This document shows positions 44,374 to 53,779 of a DNA stretch of 64,000 nt, piece by piece. Source of the stretch: JAOTVV01 sp041602035 (GTDB taxonomy: Bacteria > Gemmatimonadota > Gemmatimonadetes > Gemmatimonadales > GWC2-71-9). Position 1 is the stretch's first letter, and every line of letters starts with the position of its first letter. The notes under the pieces are model-generated. The model was not told the DNA's origin. It searched no databases and saw nothing but the letters and a program-made list of their open reading frames with translations. The position numbers and the translations under genes are program-made. The stretch lies in NCBI GenBank assembly GCA_041602035.1, contig JBFIHA010000007.1, positions 1 to 64,000 on the forward strand, in the 5' to 3' direction.

Positions 44374-47300
44374 TGCTCCCGCACCTGGTTCGCGCGGTTC
44401 GCGATCTCCCCGGTTTCCGAGCACTTCGGGCCGATCTCCCTGGACGGGGCTCGCAGCGCTCGGTGAGCGGCCTGCCCGGAGCCAGCAAGGCCGTGCTCGC
44501 CGCGGCGCTGGTCGCGGAGCACGGGCAGCGAGTATTCCTCGTGGTCGCGCCGTCACCGACCGCGGCCGAAACGTGGCTGGGCGATTTGGCGGTGCTCATC
44601 GGGGATGAGGTGGTGCTCTATCCCCAACGCGAGGCGCTGGGCGAGGAGGAGCCACACTACGAGATCGCGGGAGAACGGGTCGAGACCATCGCGGCGGTCC
44701 TCGCCGGTCGGGCTCGCGTCGTCGTCACCACGTTGCGTGCCACCGTCGAGCTCACCCGAATGCCCGGGATCGTGGCGACGCGTCGATTGGAGATCCGGAA
44801 GGGTGACGATGCGCAGTGGGGTGCCGTCATCGGGCAGCTCGAGGACATGGGGTACGTGCGGCGCCCCTCGGTGAGCGACGTGGCGGAGTTCGCGGTGCGG
44901 GGTGGCATCGTGGACGTCTACGGGTACGGGATGGCCGAACCCGCACGGCTCGAGTGGTGGGGTGACGAGCTGATCTCCATGCGCACGTTTGATCTCGATT
45001 CGCAGCGATCGTTCGACGAGGTGGATGCGGTCACGGTGCTGCCCGTGTCGGCCCCCACCGAGGCCGAGGCCGAGACGGTGCCGAGCGACCCTCGGGCGTT
45101 GCGGCAATCGCTCCTCGACCTGTTGCCGACCGACACCCTAGTGATCGTGGACCCACAGGTGGACGACGGCGACGTCGAGCGGGTGTGGCAGGAGGCCGAC
45201 CATCACATTCGCGTCGCGCAACGCCGCGGCGAGGACGTCCCAGGGCGCGAGGCCCTGCTTCACGATCCCGCGGGGTGGCGCGACCGGTGGCGGCCGTTGG
45301 CCAAGCTGGTGGTGGCCGACGGCAATGGCGATCACGATTTTCGGTTCGCCCCCCCGCCCCCCATCGATCGCAAGATCGCCCGCATCGCTGGCATCGGAGG
45401 CGGTCATCCGGTGCTCATCCTCTGTGACAACGAGGGCCAGCTCGAGCGGCTCGAAGAACTGCTCGCGGACGGGCGGGGCGTTGGCGGTGTCCCGCCGCCG
45501 GTGACTCTGGCCCTGGGATCACTGAGCGGCGGATTCGTGATGCCCGAGCTCGTGGTGCTCACGGATCACGAGATCTTTCAGCGTGCTCGTCGGCTGCGGC
45601 GTCCGAGGCGGTATCGCGAAGCCCTTGGTGGTGGGGTGGCGCGCGCGCTCACGCCCGGCGATTTCGTCGTGCATCTCGAGCATGGGATCGGGCTGTACCG
45701 CGGGATCGAAACCCTCACGATTGGCGAGGGTGGCACGGTCGAGGCCGCCGTCCTCGAATATGAGGGTGGCGACCGACTCAACGTGCCGCTATACCGTCTG
45801 GATCAGATCGAGCCGTATCGAACGGGAGAAGCGGCGGCCGGCTCCACACCGAAGCTTCATCGGTTGGGGGGGAGCCGATGGACGCGGCAGCGGCGGCGGA
45901 CGGAGGCCGCGATCAACCGGCTCGCGGCGGAGCTGCTCGAGCTGTATGCGCGCCGGTCGCTCGCCAGCGGATTTGCCTTCCCTCCCGACACGCGATGGCA
46001 GCGCGAGCTGGAGTCCTCGTTCCTGTACGAGGACACGCCCGATCAACGGAGAGCGTCCGACGAAACCAAGCGCGATATGGAGCGTCCGCGGCCGATGGAT
46101 CGACTCATCGTGGGCGACGTCGGGTACGGCAAGACCGAAATTGCGGTGCGCGCCGCGTTCAAGTCGGTCCAAGCCGGTAAACAGGTGGTCCTTCTCGTGC
46201 CGACGACCATCCTCGCCGAGCAACACGGGCGCACGTTTCGCGAGCGTCTGGCGGATTTCCCGGTCCGGACCGAGGTGTTGTCACGGTTCCGGACACGGGG
46301 CGAACAGGAGCAAGTGCTGGAGGCCTTGCGGACCGGTGCGGTCGACATCGTCATCGGCACGCACCGTCTCTTGTCGAAGGACGTTTCGTTTCACGACCTC
46401 GGCCTGCTCGTGGTCGACGAGGAGCACCGGTTCGGCGTTCGTCACAAGGAGCGTCTCAAGGCGCTCCGCTTGGAGATCGACATCCTGACGCTCACGGCGA
46501 CACCGATTCCGCGCACCCTGTACGGAACGCTCGCCGGGATTCGCGACCTGACGATGATCGAGACGCCACCGCGCGACCGTTCGCCGGTGCTGACGTTCAT
46601 CGAGCCGTGGGATGACGAGCTGCTGGCCGAAGCGATCGCTCGGGAGCTCGATCGTGGTGGCCAGGTGTTCGTCGTCCACAATCGGATTGAGACCATCGCG
46701 GCGATCGGGGAGCGGATCCGACGTCTCGCGCCTCGGGCACGAGTCGCCGTGGCTCACGGCAAGCTGCGGGAGCGAGAGCTGGATGCGGTCATGCGGGAGT
46801 TCGTGGATGGTGCAGTGGATATCCTCGTATCGACCATGATCGTGGAGTCGGGCCTCGACGTGGCCAATGCGAACACGATGATCGTACACGACGCCCACCA
46901 ACTCGGCCTGGCGCAACTCTATCAGCTCCGCGGACGCGTGGGGCGTGGCCATCGGCGAGCCTACTGTTACCTCCTCGTCCCCGACGCCGTGGACGAAGAG
47001 GCGGATCGCCGGCTCAAGGTACTGGAGCACCACACGGAATTGGGTTCGGGATATCGTATCGCGCTCAGGGACCTCGAGATCCGTGGGGCGGGGAACCTCC
47101 TCGGGGCGGCCCAGTCGGGACACGCCCATGCCGTGGGCTTCGATGTCTACATGCGGTGGCTCGAAGATGCGGTACGGTCGCTGAAGGGCGACGCCCCAAC
47201 GGCGGCGCGTCCGATGACGGATGTCACCTTCGCAGCCCCAGCGCGGTTTGCCGACGAGTACGTGCCCGATCAGGACGCCAAGCTCGATCTCTATCGGCGG

Positions 47301-47669
47301 CTGGCGCGTGCCTCGGAACATGGCGAGATTGCAGCCTTGCGAGAGGAGTGCCGCGATCGGTTCGGCCCCCTCCCCGATGAGGCGGACCGGTTGCTCGCGG
47401 CATCGGAGCTGCGGATCCTCGGGACGGCGCTCGGCCTGCAGTCAGTCCTGGTCCACGGCGACGAGGCTCGGCTGCGGTTCCGATCCGGCGCGACCCCACG
47501 CCTCATGCGTCTCACCGCCGCCCTGGACGACGTCCAGTTCGCGGCCGACGTCCGGCACACGGTGCCGCTGGCCATGCGTCTGCGACGGTTGGGGGGACTG
47601 GGGATCGAGGCGGGACTGGTTCGGGCGCTCAGCGCCGCAGCTGGCACCGATGCAGATGGAGAGGGGTAG
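44373..47669 (+). CDS. mfd: Transcription-repair coupling factor
   Basis: Mfd removes stalled RNA polymerase at lesions and recruits UvrA. This 1098-residue protein has a UvrB-like N-terminal domain (LYPQREALGEEE, VEFAVRGGIVDVYGYG-like motif), an RNA polymerase-interaction domain (PGDFVVHLEHGIGLYRGI), the helicase core with Walker A GDVGYGKTE, DEEH box (VVDEEHRFG), LTATPIPRTLY and QLRGRVGRG, and a C-terminal TRCF domain. It starts at ATG 44373, overlapping the previous stop, and ends just before two PPIase genes. Confidence 0.96.
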   Translation: MLPHLVRAVRDLPGFRALRADLPGRGSQRSVSGLPGASKAVLAAALVAEHGQRVFLVVAPSPTAAETWLGDLAVLIGDEVVLYPQREALGEEEPHYEIAGERVETIAAVLAGRARVVVTTLRATVELTRMPGIVATRRLEIRKGDDAQWGAVIGQLEDMGYVRRPSVSDVAEFAVRGGIVDVYGYGMAEPARLEWWGDELISMRTFDLDSQRSFDEVDAVTVLPVSAPTEAEAETVPSDPRALRQSLLDLLPTDTLVIVDPQVDDGDVERVWQEADHHIRVAQRRGEDVPGREALLHDPAGWRDRWRPLAKLVVADGNGDHDFRFAPPPPIDRKIARIAGIGGGHPVLILCDNEGQLERLEELLADGRGVGGVPPPVTLALGSLSGGFVMPELVVLTDHEIFQRARRLRRPRRYREALGGGVARALTPGDFVVHLEHGIGLYRGIETLTIGEGGTVEAAVLEYEGGDRLNVPLYRLDQIEPYRTGEAAAGSTPKLHRLGGSRWTRQRRRTEAAINRLAAELLELYARRSLASGFAFPPDTRWQRELESSFLYEDTPDQRRASDETKRDMERPRPMDRLIVGDVGYGKTEIAVRAAFKSVQAGKQVVLLVPTTILAEQHGRTFRERLADFPVRTEVLSRFRTRGEQEQVLEALRTGAVDIVIGTHRLLSKDVSFHDLGLLVVDEEHRFGVRHKERLKALRLEIDILTLTATPIPRTLYGTLAGIRDLTMIETPPRDRSPVLTFIEPWDDELLAEAIARELDRGGQVFVVHNRIETIAAIGERIRRLAPRARVAVAHGKLRERELDAVMREFVDGAVDILVSTMIVESGLDVANANTMIVHDAHQLGLAQLYQLRGRVGRGHRRAYCYLLVPDAVDEEADRRLKVLEHHTELGSGYRIALRDLEIRGAGNLLGAAQSGHAHAVGFDVYMRWLEDAVRSLKGDAPTAARPMTDVTFAAPARFADEYVPDQDAKLDLYRRLARASEHGEIAALREECRDRFGPLPDEADRLLAASELRILGTALGLQSVLVHGDEARLRFRSGATPRLMRLTAALDDVQFAADVRHTVPLAMRLRRLGGLGIEAGLVRALSAAAGTDADGEG

Positions 47670-47677
47670 GACCGTTC

Positions 47678-49084
47678 ATGCACCGATTTGTGTTCGTGGT
47701 ACTCGCGCTCGTGGTCTCCGCGTGCAGCCTTCAGGACGCGTTCCGTGGAGACGTGGGTGTCATCGCGCGCGGCGGACCGCTCCGGCTGGAGCGGGATACG
47801 CTGGCGGCCATTCTCGCCAGTGGGCCGAACGTCCCCCTCCGGCGCGACATCGCCGAGCAGTGGGCCTATCGCTGGGTGGAGTTTGCGCTGTTCGTCGAGC
47901 GCGTGGCACAGGGTGACTCGATGCTGGATTCGGCCACCGTCCATCAGGCGATGTGGCCGGATGCGAACCAGCTGCTCGTTGACCAGTACCACGACAAGCT
48001 CACTGCGGAGCGCGTGCGGGTCGACTCGGCGATCATCGACAGCGCGTATGGCGCAGGCGATGCGCGTCTCATCGATCACATCCTCATTCGTACCCGGCCG
48101 GACATGTCGCCGCCCGAGCGGTCCGCGGCTCTACGGCGCGCCGAAGCGCTGCGCGCCAAACTCGTGGCGGGGGAATCCTGGGAGATCGCCAACCGCGAAA
48201 ACGACGATCCGGCGGCCAAGCAGGCGGGTGGGAGTCTGGGCGTCATCGAGCGGGGGCAAATGGTGCCGGCGTTCGAAGCGGCCGCGTTCGCGCTCGAGCC
48301 GGGAGCGCTGTCCGAGTTGGTCGAAACCCAGTACGGATACCACGTCATTCGACGTCCGCCGCTTGGCGAGGTGTGGGAGAAGTACGCCGAATCCGTCACG
48401 GAAGCGCTGACCATCCGGATGGACAGTATGTTTCTCGAGGAGTTGGCTGACCGGTGGCGCGTCAAGGTGCGAGACAATGCGCCGGGCACCATGCGCGAAG
48501 CGGCGGCTGCCCCGCTCCGCACCTTCAAATCGGGCAAGGTGCTGGCCACGTATCGTGGCGGCCGGTTCACTTCGACGGACTTCATTCGCTGGTTGCAGGC
48601 GCTGCCGGTACTCGTGCATCAGAACGTCGCGAGCGCGACCGACGAGCAACTGACGGAGCTCGTCAATTCGCTCGTGCGGAACGAAGTGCTGGTGCGCGAA
48701 GCGCGCGAGGAGGGTACGGTACTCTCCGAGCAGGATTGGATCGAACTCCGTGAGCAGCTTCGTACGCAGATTGGACGGGTGAAGACGGGGATCGGCCTGG
48801 ATTCGGCGCTTACTGGGGCCGAGACGGTCGAGGACCGCCGGCGCGCGGGTGCTGAGGTGATCAACGCCTACTTCTACCGGCTTGCCGCCACACTGCGCAA
48901 CGTGGTGGTGGTGCCGGCGTTCCTGGCCGGCAAGTTGCGTGACGACCTGTCGTGGGACGTGTCTCAACCGGGTGTTGACCAGGCGCTCGAGATTGCCAGC
49001 CGATGGCGGCAGGAGGCCGAGGCAACCCAGGCACCGCGGGTCGAGCCTACTGACGCCACCCCACCGCAAGGAGACCGGCCGTGA
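47678..49084 (+). CDS. PPIC-type peptidyl-prolyl isomerase lipoprotein
   Basis: A 468-residue periplasmic lipoprotein: signal VFVVLALVVSAC with lipobox Cys at residue 16. A parvulin domain lies at about 120-230 (HILIRTRPDMSP..GGSLGVIERGQMVPAFEAAAF, with GYHVIRR), followed by a long helical C-terminal region, as in outer-membrane protein chaperones. It starts eight bases after mfd, and its stop overlaps the next PPIase start (GTGA), so it pairs with the second PPIase. Part of the OMP folding system, inferred. Confidence 0.87.
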   Translation: MHRFVFVVLALVVSACSLQDAFRGDVGVIARGGPLRLERDTLAAILASGPNVPLRRDIAEQWAYRWVEFALFVERVAQGDSMLDSATVHQAMWPDANQLLVDQYHDKLTAERVRVDSAIIDSAYGAGDARLIDHILIRTRPDMSPPERSAALRRAEALRAKLVAGESWEIANRENDDPAAKQAGGSLGVIERGQMVPAFEAAAFALEPGALSELVETQYGYHVIRRPPLGEVWEKYAESVTEALTIRMDSMFLEELADRWRVKVRDNAPGTMREAAAAPLRTFKSGKVLATYRGGRFTSTDFIRWLQALPVLVHQNVASATDEQLTELVNSLVRNEVLVREAREEGTVLSEQDWIELREQLRTQIGRVKTGIGLDSALTGAETVEDRRRAGAEVINAYFYRLAATLRNVVVVPAFLAGKLRDDLSWDVSQPGVDQALEIASRWRQEAEATQAPRVEPTDATPPQGDRP

Positions 49085-50403
49085 GGACGTCGCGAATCGT
49101 CCTGGTAGCCCTGGGACTCGCCCTGAGTGCGCCCTCCACCATGCTGCGGGCGCAGGATACCACGTTCACCGTGGTCGATCGCATTGCGGCGATCGTCGGT
49201 GACAGTGTGATCTCGCTTTCCCGCATTGAGGAGGAACTCAACGTTTACCGCCAGCAAGGGGGGACCGTCCCGGCAGACGTCGCCGGGCGCCAAGCGTTGA
49301 TGCGGGAAGTCCTCGACAACCTGATTGACGAGCAATTGGTGGTGCAGGCGGCGTTGCGCGACACGACGATCCTAGTGTCCGAACAGGATGTACAGGTCGC
49401 CGTCGAGGGCGCGATGCGGGAGATCCGTGGGCAGTTCGCCTCGGAGCTCGAGTTCCGACGCCAACTGGAGGAGTCGAACTTCGGGTCGCAGGAGGAGTAC
49501 CGCCGCTGGCTGGCAGATCAGCAGCGTCGTGAGTTACTGCGCAACCAGTTGTTGCAGCGTGTTCGTGAACGCGGAGACCTCACGCCGTTGGCGCCCACTG
49601 AGAAGGAGCTACGGGCCTTCTACGAGGAGAGTCGGGCACAACTCCAGCGCCGTCCCGCCACGGTGAGCTTTCGGCAGATCGTGATCAGGGTCGAGGCCGA
49701 CAGTGGGGCCATTGCGACTGCCCGCGCGCTCGCAGACAGCCTGGTTCGGGAGCTCCGCAATGGCGCCGACTTCGCCCAAGTGGCGCGACGGTATTCCCAG
49801 GACGTCGGGACCAAGGAGCAGGGTGGAGATCTTGGGTGGCGGCGGCGCGGGGAATTCGTCCCCCAGTTCGAGGCCGCTGCGTTTCGACTCAAGCCGGGAC
49901 AGATCTCCGACCCGGTAGGGACGGTCTTTGGCTTTCATGTCATTCGCGTCGAGCGCTCGCAGCCCGCTGAGGTCCAAGTCCGCCACATCCTGATCCGGCC
50001 CACGGTGACCGACGCCGATCGTGCGCGTGCCCGTGAGCGGGGGGAAGCTGTGGCGCAGGCGCTCCTCGACGGGGCACCGTTCGACTCGCTGGCAGCCGCT
50101 CACCACGACTACGCCGGGCAGGAGCAGGTTCTCATCGAAGGATTCCCACGCACGCAACTGCCAGGAGTGTACCGCGACGCCCTCCAGGGCAGCGCACCTG
50201 GCGATGTCGTTGGGCCGATCTACGTCGAGGAAGAAGGTCGGTCCAAGTTTGCCGTGATCCGGGTGACGGACGCGCGGCCGGAAGGGGAGTATCAGTTCGA
50301 GGACCTCCGCGATCAGCTGCGGAATACCCTCGCCGAGCGGAACGCGATGGAGCGGTACCTCCGCATGCTGCGAAACGCCACCCACATCGAAATCCGATTG
50401 TAA
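49081..50403 (+). CDS. SurA-like periplasmic chaperone / PPIase
   Basis: A 440-residue exported protein (signal IVLVALGLALSAPSTMLRAQ). N-terminal SurA-like helical domain about 28-175 (VVDRIAAIVGDSVISLSRIEEEL..), then parvulin domain one (FRQIVIRVEADSG..GDLGWRRRGEFVPQFE) and a second, more divergent parvulin copy (HILIRPTVTDADRARARERGE). Such proteins escort outer-membrane proteins to the BAM complex. GTG 49081 overlaps the previous stop; pdxA follows after eleven bases, an arrangement like surA-pdxA in other bacteria. Confidence 0.9.
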   Translation: MRTSRIVLVALGLALSAPSTMLRAQDTTFTVVDRIAAIVGDSVISLSRIEEELNVYRQQGGTVPADVAGRQALMREVLDNLIDEQLVVQAALRDTTILVSEQDVQVAVEGAMREIRGQFASELEFRRQLEESNFGSQEEYRRWLADQQRRELLRNQLLQRVRERGDLTPLAPTEKELRAFYEESRAQLQRRPATVSFRQIVIRVEADSGAIATARALADSLVRELRNGADFAQVARRYSQDVGTKEQGGDLGWRRRGEFVPQFEAAAFRLKPGQISDPVGTVFGFHVIRVERSQPAEVQVRHILIRPTVTDADRARARERGEAVAQALLDGAPFDSLAAAHHDYAGQEQVLIEGFPRTQLPGVYRDALQGSAPGDVVGPIYVEEEGRSKFAVIRVTDARPEGEYQFEDLRDQLRNTLAERNAMERYLRMLRNATHIEIRL

Positions 50404-50414
50404 CGACTACGGTC

Positions 50415-51332
50415 ATGCGCCCGCGCGTCGCGGTCACGGTGGGGGATCCGCGGGGCATCGGCCCGGAGGTGGTTGCCAAAGCCCTCGCCGACCCGCCGCC
50501 GGACGCCGACTGGGTTGTGATCGGGCCGGAGGCGTTGCTCGGCACCATCCCAAGGGAGCGGCGGATTTCGATCGCTTCCCGCTCCCCGCGTTCCCCTTCG
50601 CGCTTCATCCTCCCACTTTCCGCCCACGACGCGGGTCTCTGCGTCAAGCAGTCGGTCGAGGCGGCCGTACAGTTGGCCTTGGACGGTGCTGTCGATGCCA
50701 TCGTGACGGGTCCGGCGGAGAAGCGCGCGCTCCATCTCGCCGGTGTACGTCACCCCGGCCACACCGAGTGGCTGGCCGAGCTCGCCGGCAACGTGGACGT
50801 GGCCATGATGCTCGTGGCCGGCGGATTACGCGTCGTGCTGGTCACGACGCATCTCCCGCTCCGGGAGGTGCCGGCAGCCGTCACGCCTGAGCGCGTGCTC
50901 GCCGCCGCTCGCCTGGCCCGGTCGGCCCTGGAGCGGTGGTGGGATCTGCGCGCGCCCCGCATAGCCATCTGTGCGCTCAATCCACACGCCGGAGAAGACG
51001 GTGCGTTCGGCTCCGAGGACGCGGAGGTACTGGCCCCGGCCGCGCGGGCCATCGGCGCCGCGGGCCCGCTGCCGGCCGACACGGTCTTTGTCCGGGCCCT
51101 TCGTGGTGAGTTCGACGTGGTGGTGGTGCCGTACCACGACGTGGGGATGACCGCCGTAAAGCTGGTCGGGTTCGGGTCGGGGGTGAACGTCACGCTGGGG
51201 CTGCCGTTCGTGCGAACCGCGCCCGACCACGGCACGGCGATGGACATCGCGGGCCAGGGCATCGCGGATGCTGGATCGATGCGCGAGGCGGTGAAGCTGG
51301 CGATCGAGTTGGGGAGACGCGCGATGGCCTGA
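50415..51332 (+). CDS. pdxA: 4-hydroxythreonine-4-phosphate dehydrogenase
   Basis: PdxA oxidises 4-phosphohydroxy-L-threonine in pyridoxal-phosphate synthesis. The 305-residue protein has VTVGDPRGIGPEVVAKAL, the metal-ligand His motifs RHPGHTEWL, PYHDVGM and DHGTAMDIAG. The usual YHDQG is YHDVG. Residues about 50-65 come from a strongly CT-biased stretch and replace the normal variable loop; the protein is slightly short (typically about 330). The ATG lies eleven bases after the SurA-like stop. Order surA-like-pdxA is common in Gram-negative bacteria. Confidence 0.9.
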   Translation: MRPRVAVTVGDPRGIGPEVVAKALADPPPDADWVVIGPEALLGTIPRERRISIASRSPRSPSRFILPLSAHDAGLCVKQSVEAAVQLALDGAVDAIVTGPAEKRALHLAGVRHPGHTEWLAELAGNVDVAMMLVAGGLRVVLVTTHLPLREVPAAVTPERVLAAARLARSALERWWDLRAPRIAICALNPHAGEDGAFGSEDAEVLAPAARAIGAAGPLPADTVFVRALRGEFDVVVVPYHDVGMTAVKLVGFGSGVNVTLGLPFVRTAPDHGTAMDIAGQGIADAGSMREAVKLAIELGRRAMA

Positions 51333-51337
51333 GCGCG

Positions 51338-51365
51338 GCGCTCGGAGCGCGACCTCAGGTCGCGC
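51338..51365. terminator. Nested palindromes at convergent pdxA and CorC-like ends
   Basis: GCGCTCGGAGCGC (51338-51350) and GCGCGACCTCAGGTCGCGC (51347-51365) are overlapping palindromes with stems of five and nine bases. The second spans the stop codon of the CorC-like gene. They could form alternative terminator hairpins for both directions; no T run is present. Confidence 0.5.
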
Positions 51366-52698
51366 CCGACTGCTCCGTGGTCTTCGGCTTCTTGTCCTTC
51401 ACGAATTGCAAACTTCCGACACGGCGGCCGTCCATAGCGAGCACCTCGAACCCGGCTCCGGGGGTGGTGACCCGATCGCCGACCTTTGGGAGGCGTCCGA
51501 GCGCGCCGAAGACGAACCCTCCGATGGTCAAGTAGTCCTCGTCGCTGATGGACACGCCGTACCGCTCATTGAGGTCCTCGATCTCCATGTCACCGGGGAG
51601 GGTCACGCCGTCGCCGACCGGCTGTGGTTTCGGTCCGGCATGATCGTACTCGTCGTAGATCTCGCCGACGATCTCCTCGAGTAGATCCTCCATGGTTACG
51701 ATGCCGGCGGTGCCGCCGTATTCGTCGAGCACCACGGCCATCTGGGCTTTGAGGTGCTTCATGTCGGCCAAAACGTCCTCGACCTCGCGAGTCCCCGGCA
51801 CGAACAGCGGCTCGCGGGCGATGGCCGATACCGGCTCCTTCCCGCGGTCCGTCAGAGCGCCCAGGATGTCCTTGATGTGTACCACGCCGACGACATCGTC
51901 CGGGGATTCACTGTAGACGGGATACCGCGAACGCCGGGACTGGGATACCTGTCCCACCGCGTCGGCGATCGTGAGTTCGGCCGCAAGGGCGATCACATCG
52001 GTCCGCGGGGTCATGACGTCGGACACGTTCTTCTCGGTGAATTCGAACACCCCCTCGAGCATCCGAATGTCTTCCTGATCGAGGTGGCCCGAGCGCTGGC
52101 TCTGGCGGGCCAGCATGACGATCTCCTCCGGCCGGTGGACCCGCTCGGCCTCACTCGGTGCCCGCATCCCGAACACGCGGAGGACCCAATTGGCGGTCCC
52201 GTTCAGCACCCAGATGAACGGATTGGTCGCCACCGTGAATCCCATGAGCGGTGCCGCCACCCATCGGCTGGTCGCTTCTGGGTGGAGCAGCGCCAGCGCC
52301 TTCGGTGCCAGCTCTCCCAGCACGATATGGAGAAACGTGATGATCAGGAACGCGATGATGCTCGCCACGGTATGGGTCGCGATCGCGTCGAATGGAGCGG
52401 GGAGGTCGTGGAAGATCGCGGAGATGGCTCCGGCCACGGCGGGCTCGCCGATCCACCCGAGTCCCAGACTTGCCACGGTGATGCCGAGTTGCGTGGCCGA
52501 GATGTAGCGATCGATCGATTGAATGGCCTTGAGGGCGAGCTTAGCTTTCAGGTCCCCGCGCCGGGCCCAGGTCTCGACTCTCGTGCGACGGGCCGCCACG
52601 AGTGAGAACTCCGCCGCGACGAAGAACGCGTTCGCCGCGACGAGCAGGAGCACTGCCGTGACCCGGATGATGAACGACGAAAGTGTGATTTCTTCCAT
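51355..52698 (-). CDS. CNNM/CorC-HlyC family transporter-like protein
   Basis: A 447-residue protein of the CNNM/CorC family: an N-terminal DUF21 membrane domain (residues about 8-190, with LLLVAANAFFVAAEFSLVAARR and IGEPAVAG), two CBS domains (about 205-330, VMTPRTDVIAL; VVGVVHIKDIL) and a C-terminal CorC-HlyC domain (LPGDMEIEDLNERYGVSI). Members are linked to Mg2+ homeostasis and stress resistance. The start is ATG 52698; a GTG at 52713 would lie directly on a predicted -10, so the ATG is preferred. Confidence 0.9.
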   Translation of the reverse strand: MEEITLSSFIIRVTAVLLLVAANAFFVAAEFSLVAARRTRVETWARRGDLKAKLALKAIQSIDRYISATQLGITVASLGLGWIGEPAVAGAISAIFHDLPAPFDAIATHTVASIIAFLIITFLHIVLGELAPKALALLHPEATSRWVAAPLMGFTVATNPFIWVLNGTANWVLRVFGMRAPSEAERVHRPEEIVMLARQSQRSGHLDQEDIRMLEGVFEFTEKNVSDVMTPRTDVIALAAELTIADAVGQVSQSRRSRYPVYSESPDDVVGVVHIKDILGALTDRGKEPVSAIAREPLFVPGTREVEDVLADMKHLKAQMAVVLDEYGGTAGIVTMEDLLEEIVGEIYDEYDHAGPKPQPVGDGVTLPGDMEIEDLNERYGVSISDEDYLTIGGFVFGALGRLPKVGDRVTTPGAGFEVLAMDGRRVGSLQFVKDKKPKTTEQSGAT

Positions 52699-52713
52699 GG
52701 GAGCGTGTTGCAC

Positions 52714-52741
52714 AAGCTAAGGAGTCAGACCGCAACGGCAA
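52714..52741 (-). promoter_or_regulatory. Putative promoter of the CorC-like gene
   Basis: On the reverse strand TTGCCG (52736-52741) and TAGCTT (52714-52719) are 16 bases apart. The mRNA would start about eight bases before ATG 52698. Confidence 0.45.
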
Positions 52742-52771
52742 AGCGGTCGCGCCGATCGACAGTGGGCGCCG

Positions 52772-53692
52772 GTGACTGACGTCCGTGGTCCCGGCACGGC
52801 GGATCAGGCGCTCTACTGCCTGCACCGCCCGCCCGACCGCCGTGTGAGCGGGCGCGCCATCGCACTCGTGCTGGTGGTCACGCTGGCGTTCATGGCTGTC
52901 GAAGTGATCGGCGGGCTGCTGGCCAACTCGCTGGCGCTGCTCGCCGACGCCGGCCACATGTTCGCCGATGTCGGCGCCTTGGCGCTCGCCCTGTTCGCGG
53001 CCTGGTTCGCCAGGCGGCCGGCGACCCCCGAAAAGACGTACGGCTATCTCCGACTCGAGATCCTCGCCGCCTTGGTCAATGGCGCGGCACTGATGGTGGT
53101 CGCGGGCCTCATCGTGCGGGATGCCGTGCACCGGCTTGCCGTTCCACCCGCAGTCGACCCAGCCATCCTGATCAGCGTGGCCGGCGTGGGACTGCTCGTG
53201 AACCTCTTCGGGGCGTGGATGCTTCATCGGGGACACCGCGAGTCGCTCAACGTTCGCGGCGCGTACCTCCACGTGCTGGGCGACCTGCTCGGCTCGATCG
53301 GCGCGTTGGGGGCTGGCGTCATCATCCTCCTCACCGGCTGGATGGTGGCCGACCCGCTCATCTCGATCGGGATCGCCCTGCTGATTCTCGTGGGTGCGTG
53401 GCGGCTGGTGCGCGACAGCACCGACGTGCTGCTCGAGGCAACGCCGCAGCACATCAGGCTCGGCGACGTGGAACGGTGTATCGCGACCATTGGAGGTGTG
53501 GACGAAGTGCACGATCTGCACGTGTGGACGCTCACGAGCGGGGTCGTCGCCATGAGCGGCCATGCCGTGGTGGTCGATCCCGGTCAGGGCCAGCGCGTTC
53601 TGGAGACGGCGCAGGAGCGGTTGGGCGACCTGGGCATCCGACACGTCACGCTGCAGATCGAACGCGAGCACACCTGTCGGCCAACGGTCTGA
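52772..53692 (+). CDS. Cation diffusion facilitator (CzcD-type) metal exporter
   Basis: A 306-residue inner-membrane transporter that exports Zn2+, Co2+, Cd2+ or similar against a proton. Six hydrophobic segments; the metal site motifs are LLADAGHMFADVGAL (segment 2, HxxxD) and YLHVLGDLLGSIGAL (segment 5, HxxxD). The C-terminal cytoplasmic domain has VDEVHDLHVWTLTSG and GHAVV with His ligands, as in CzcD/ZitB. Start GTG 52772. It is divergent from the CorC-like gene (73 bases between starts). Confidence 0.92.
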   Translation: MTDVRGPGTADQALYCLHRPPDRRVSGRAIALVLVVTLAFMAVEVIGGLLANSLALLADAGHMFADVGALALALFAAWFARRPATPEKTYGYLRLEILAALVNGAALMVVAGLIVRDAVHRLAVPPAVDPAILISVAGVGLLVNLFGAWMLHRGHRESLNVRGAYLHVLGDLLGSIGALGAGVIILLTGWMVADPLISIGIALLILVGAWRLVRDSTDVLLEATPQHIRLGDVERCIATIGGVDEVHDLHVWTLTSGVVAMSGHAVVVDPGQGQRVLETAQERLGDLGIRHVTLQIEREHTCRPTV

Positions 53693-53701
53693 CCGACCCG
53701 C

Positions 53702-53730
53702 TTGCGCGGAACCCCGGACCCGTCTATACT
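53702..53730 (+). promoter_or_regulatory. Putative sigma-70-type promoter of typA
   Basis: TTGCGC (53702-53707) and TATACT (53725-53730) are separated by exactly 17 bases. The predicted start is near 53737, giving a leader of about 43 bases before the TTG start, which has a GAAGG seven bases upstream. Confidence 0.65.
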
Positions 53731-53779
53731 GGCGCACGCCAACACCGGTACGACGGTCGAGTCATCCCGAAGGTCTCTC

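Noticed and set aside
42649..44556. 635-codon reverse-strand frame opposite the BatA-like gene
   Set aside because: It is the antisense of an operon gene with start/stop overlaps on both sides; the translation is Arg/His/Pro-rich with no motif.
52699..52771. Metal-sensing riboswitch between the CorC-like and CDF genes
   Set aside because: The gap is only 73 bases and shared by two promoters; no conserved riboswitch core was recognised.
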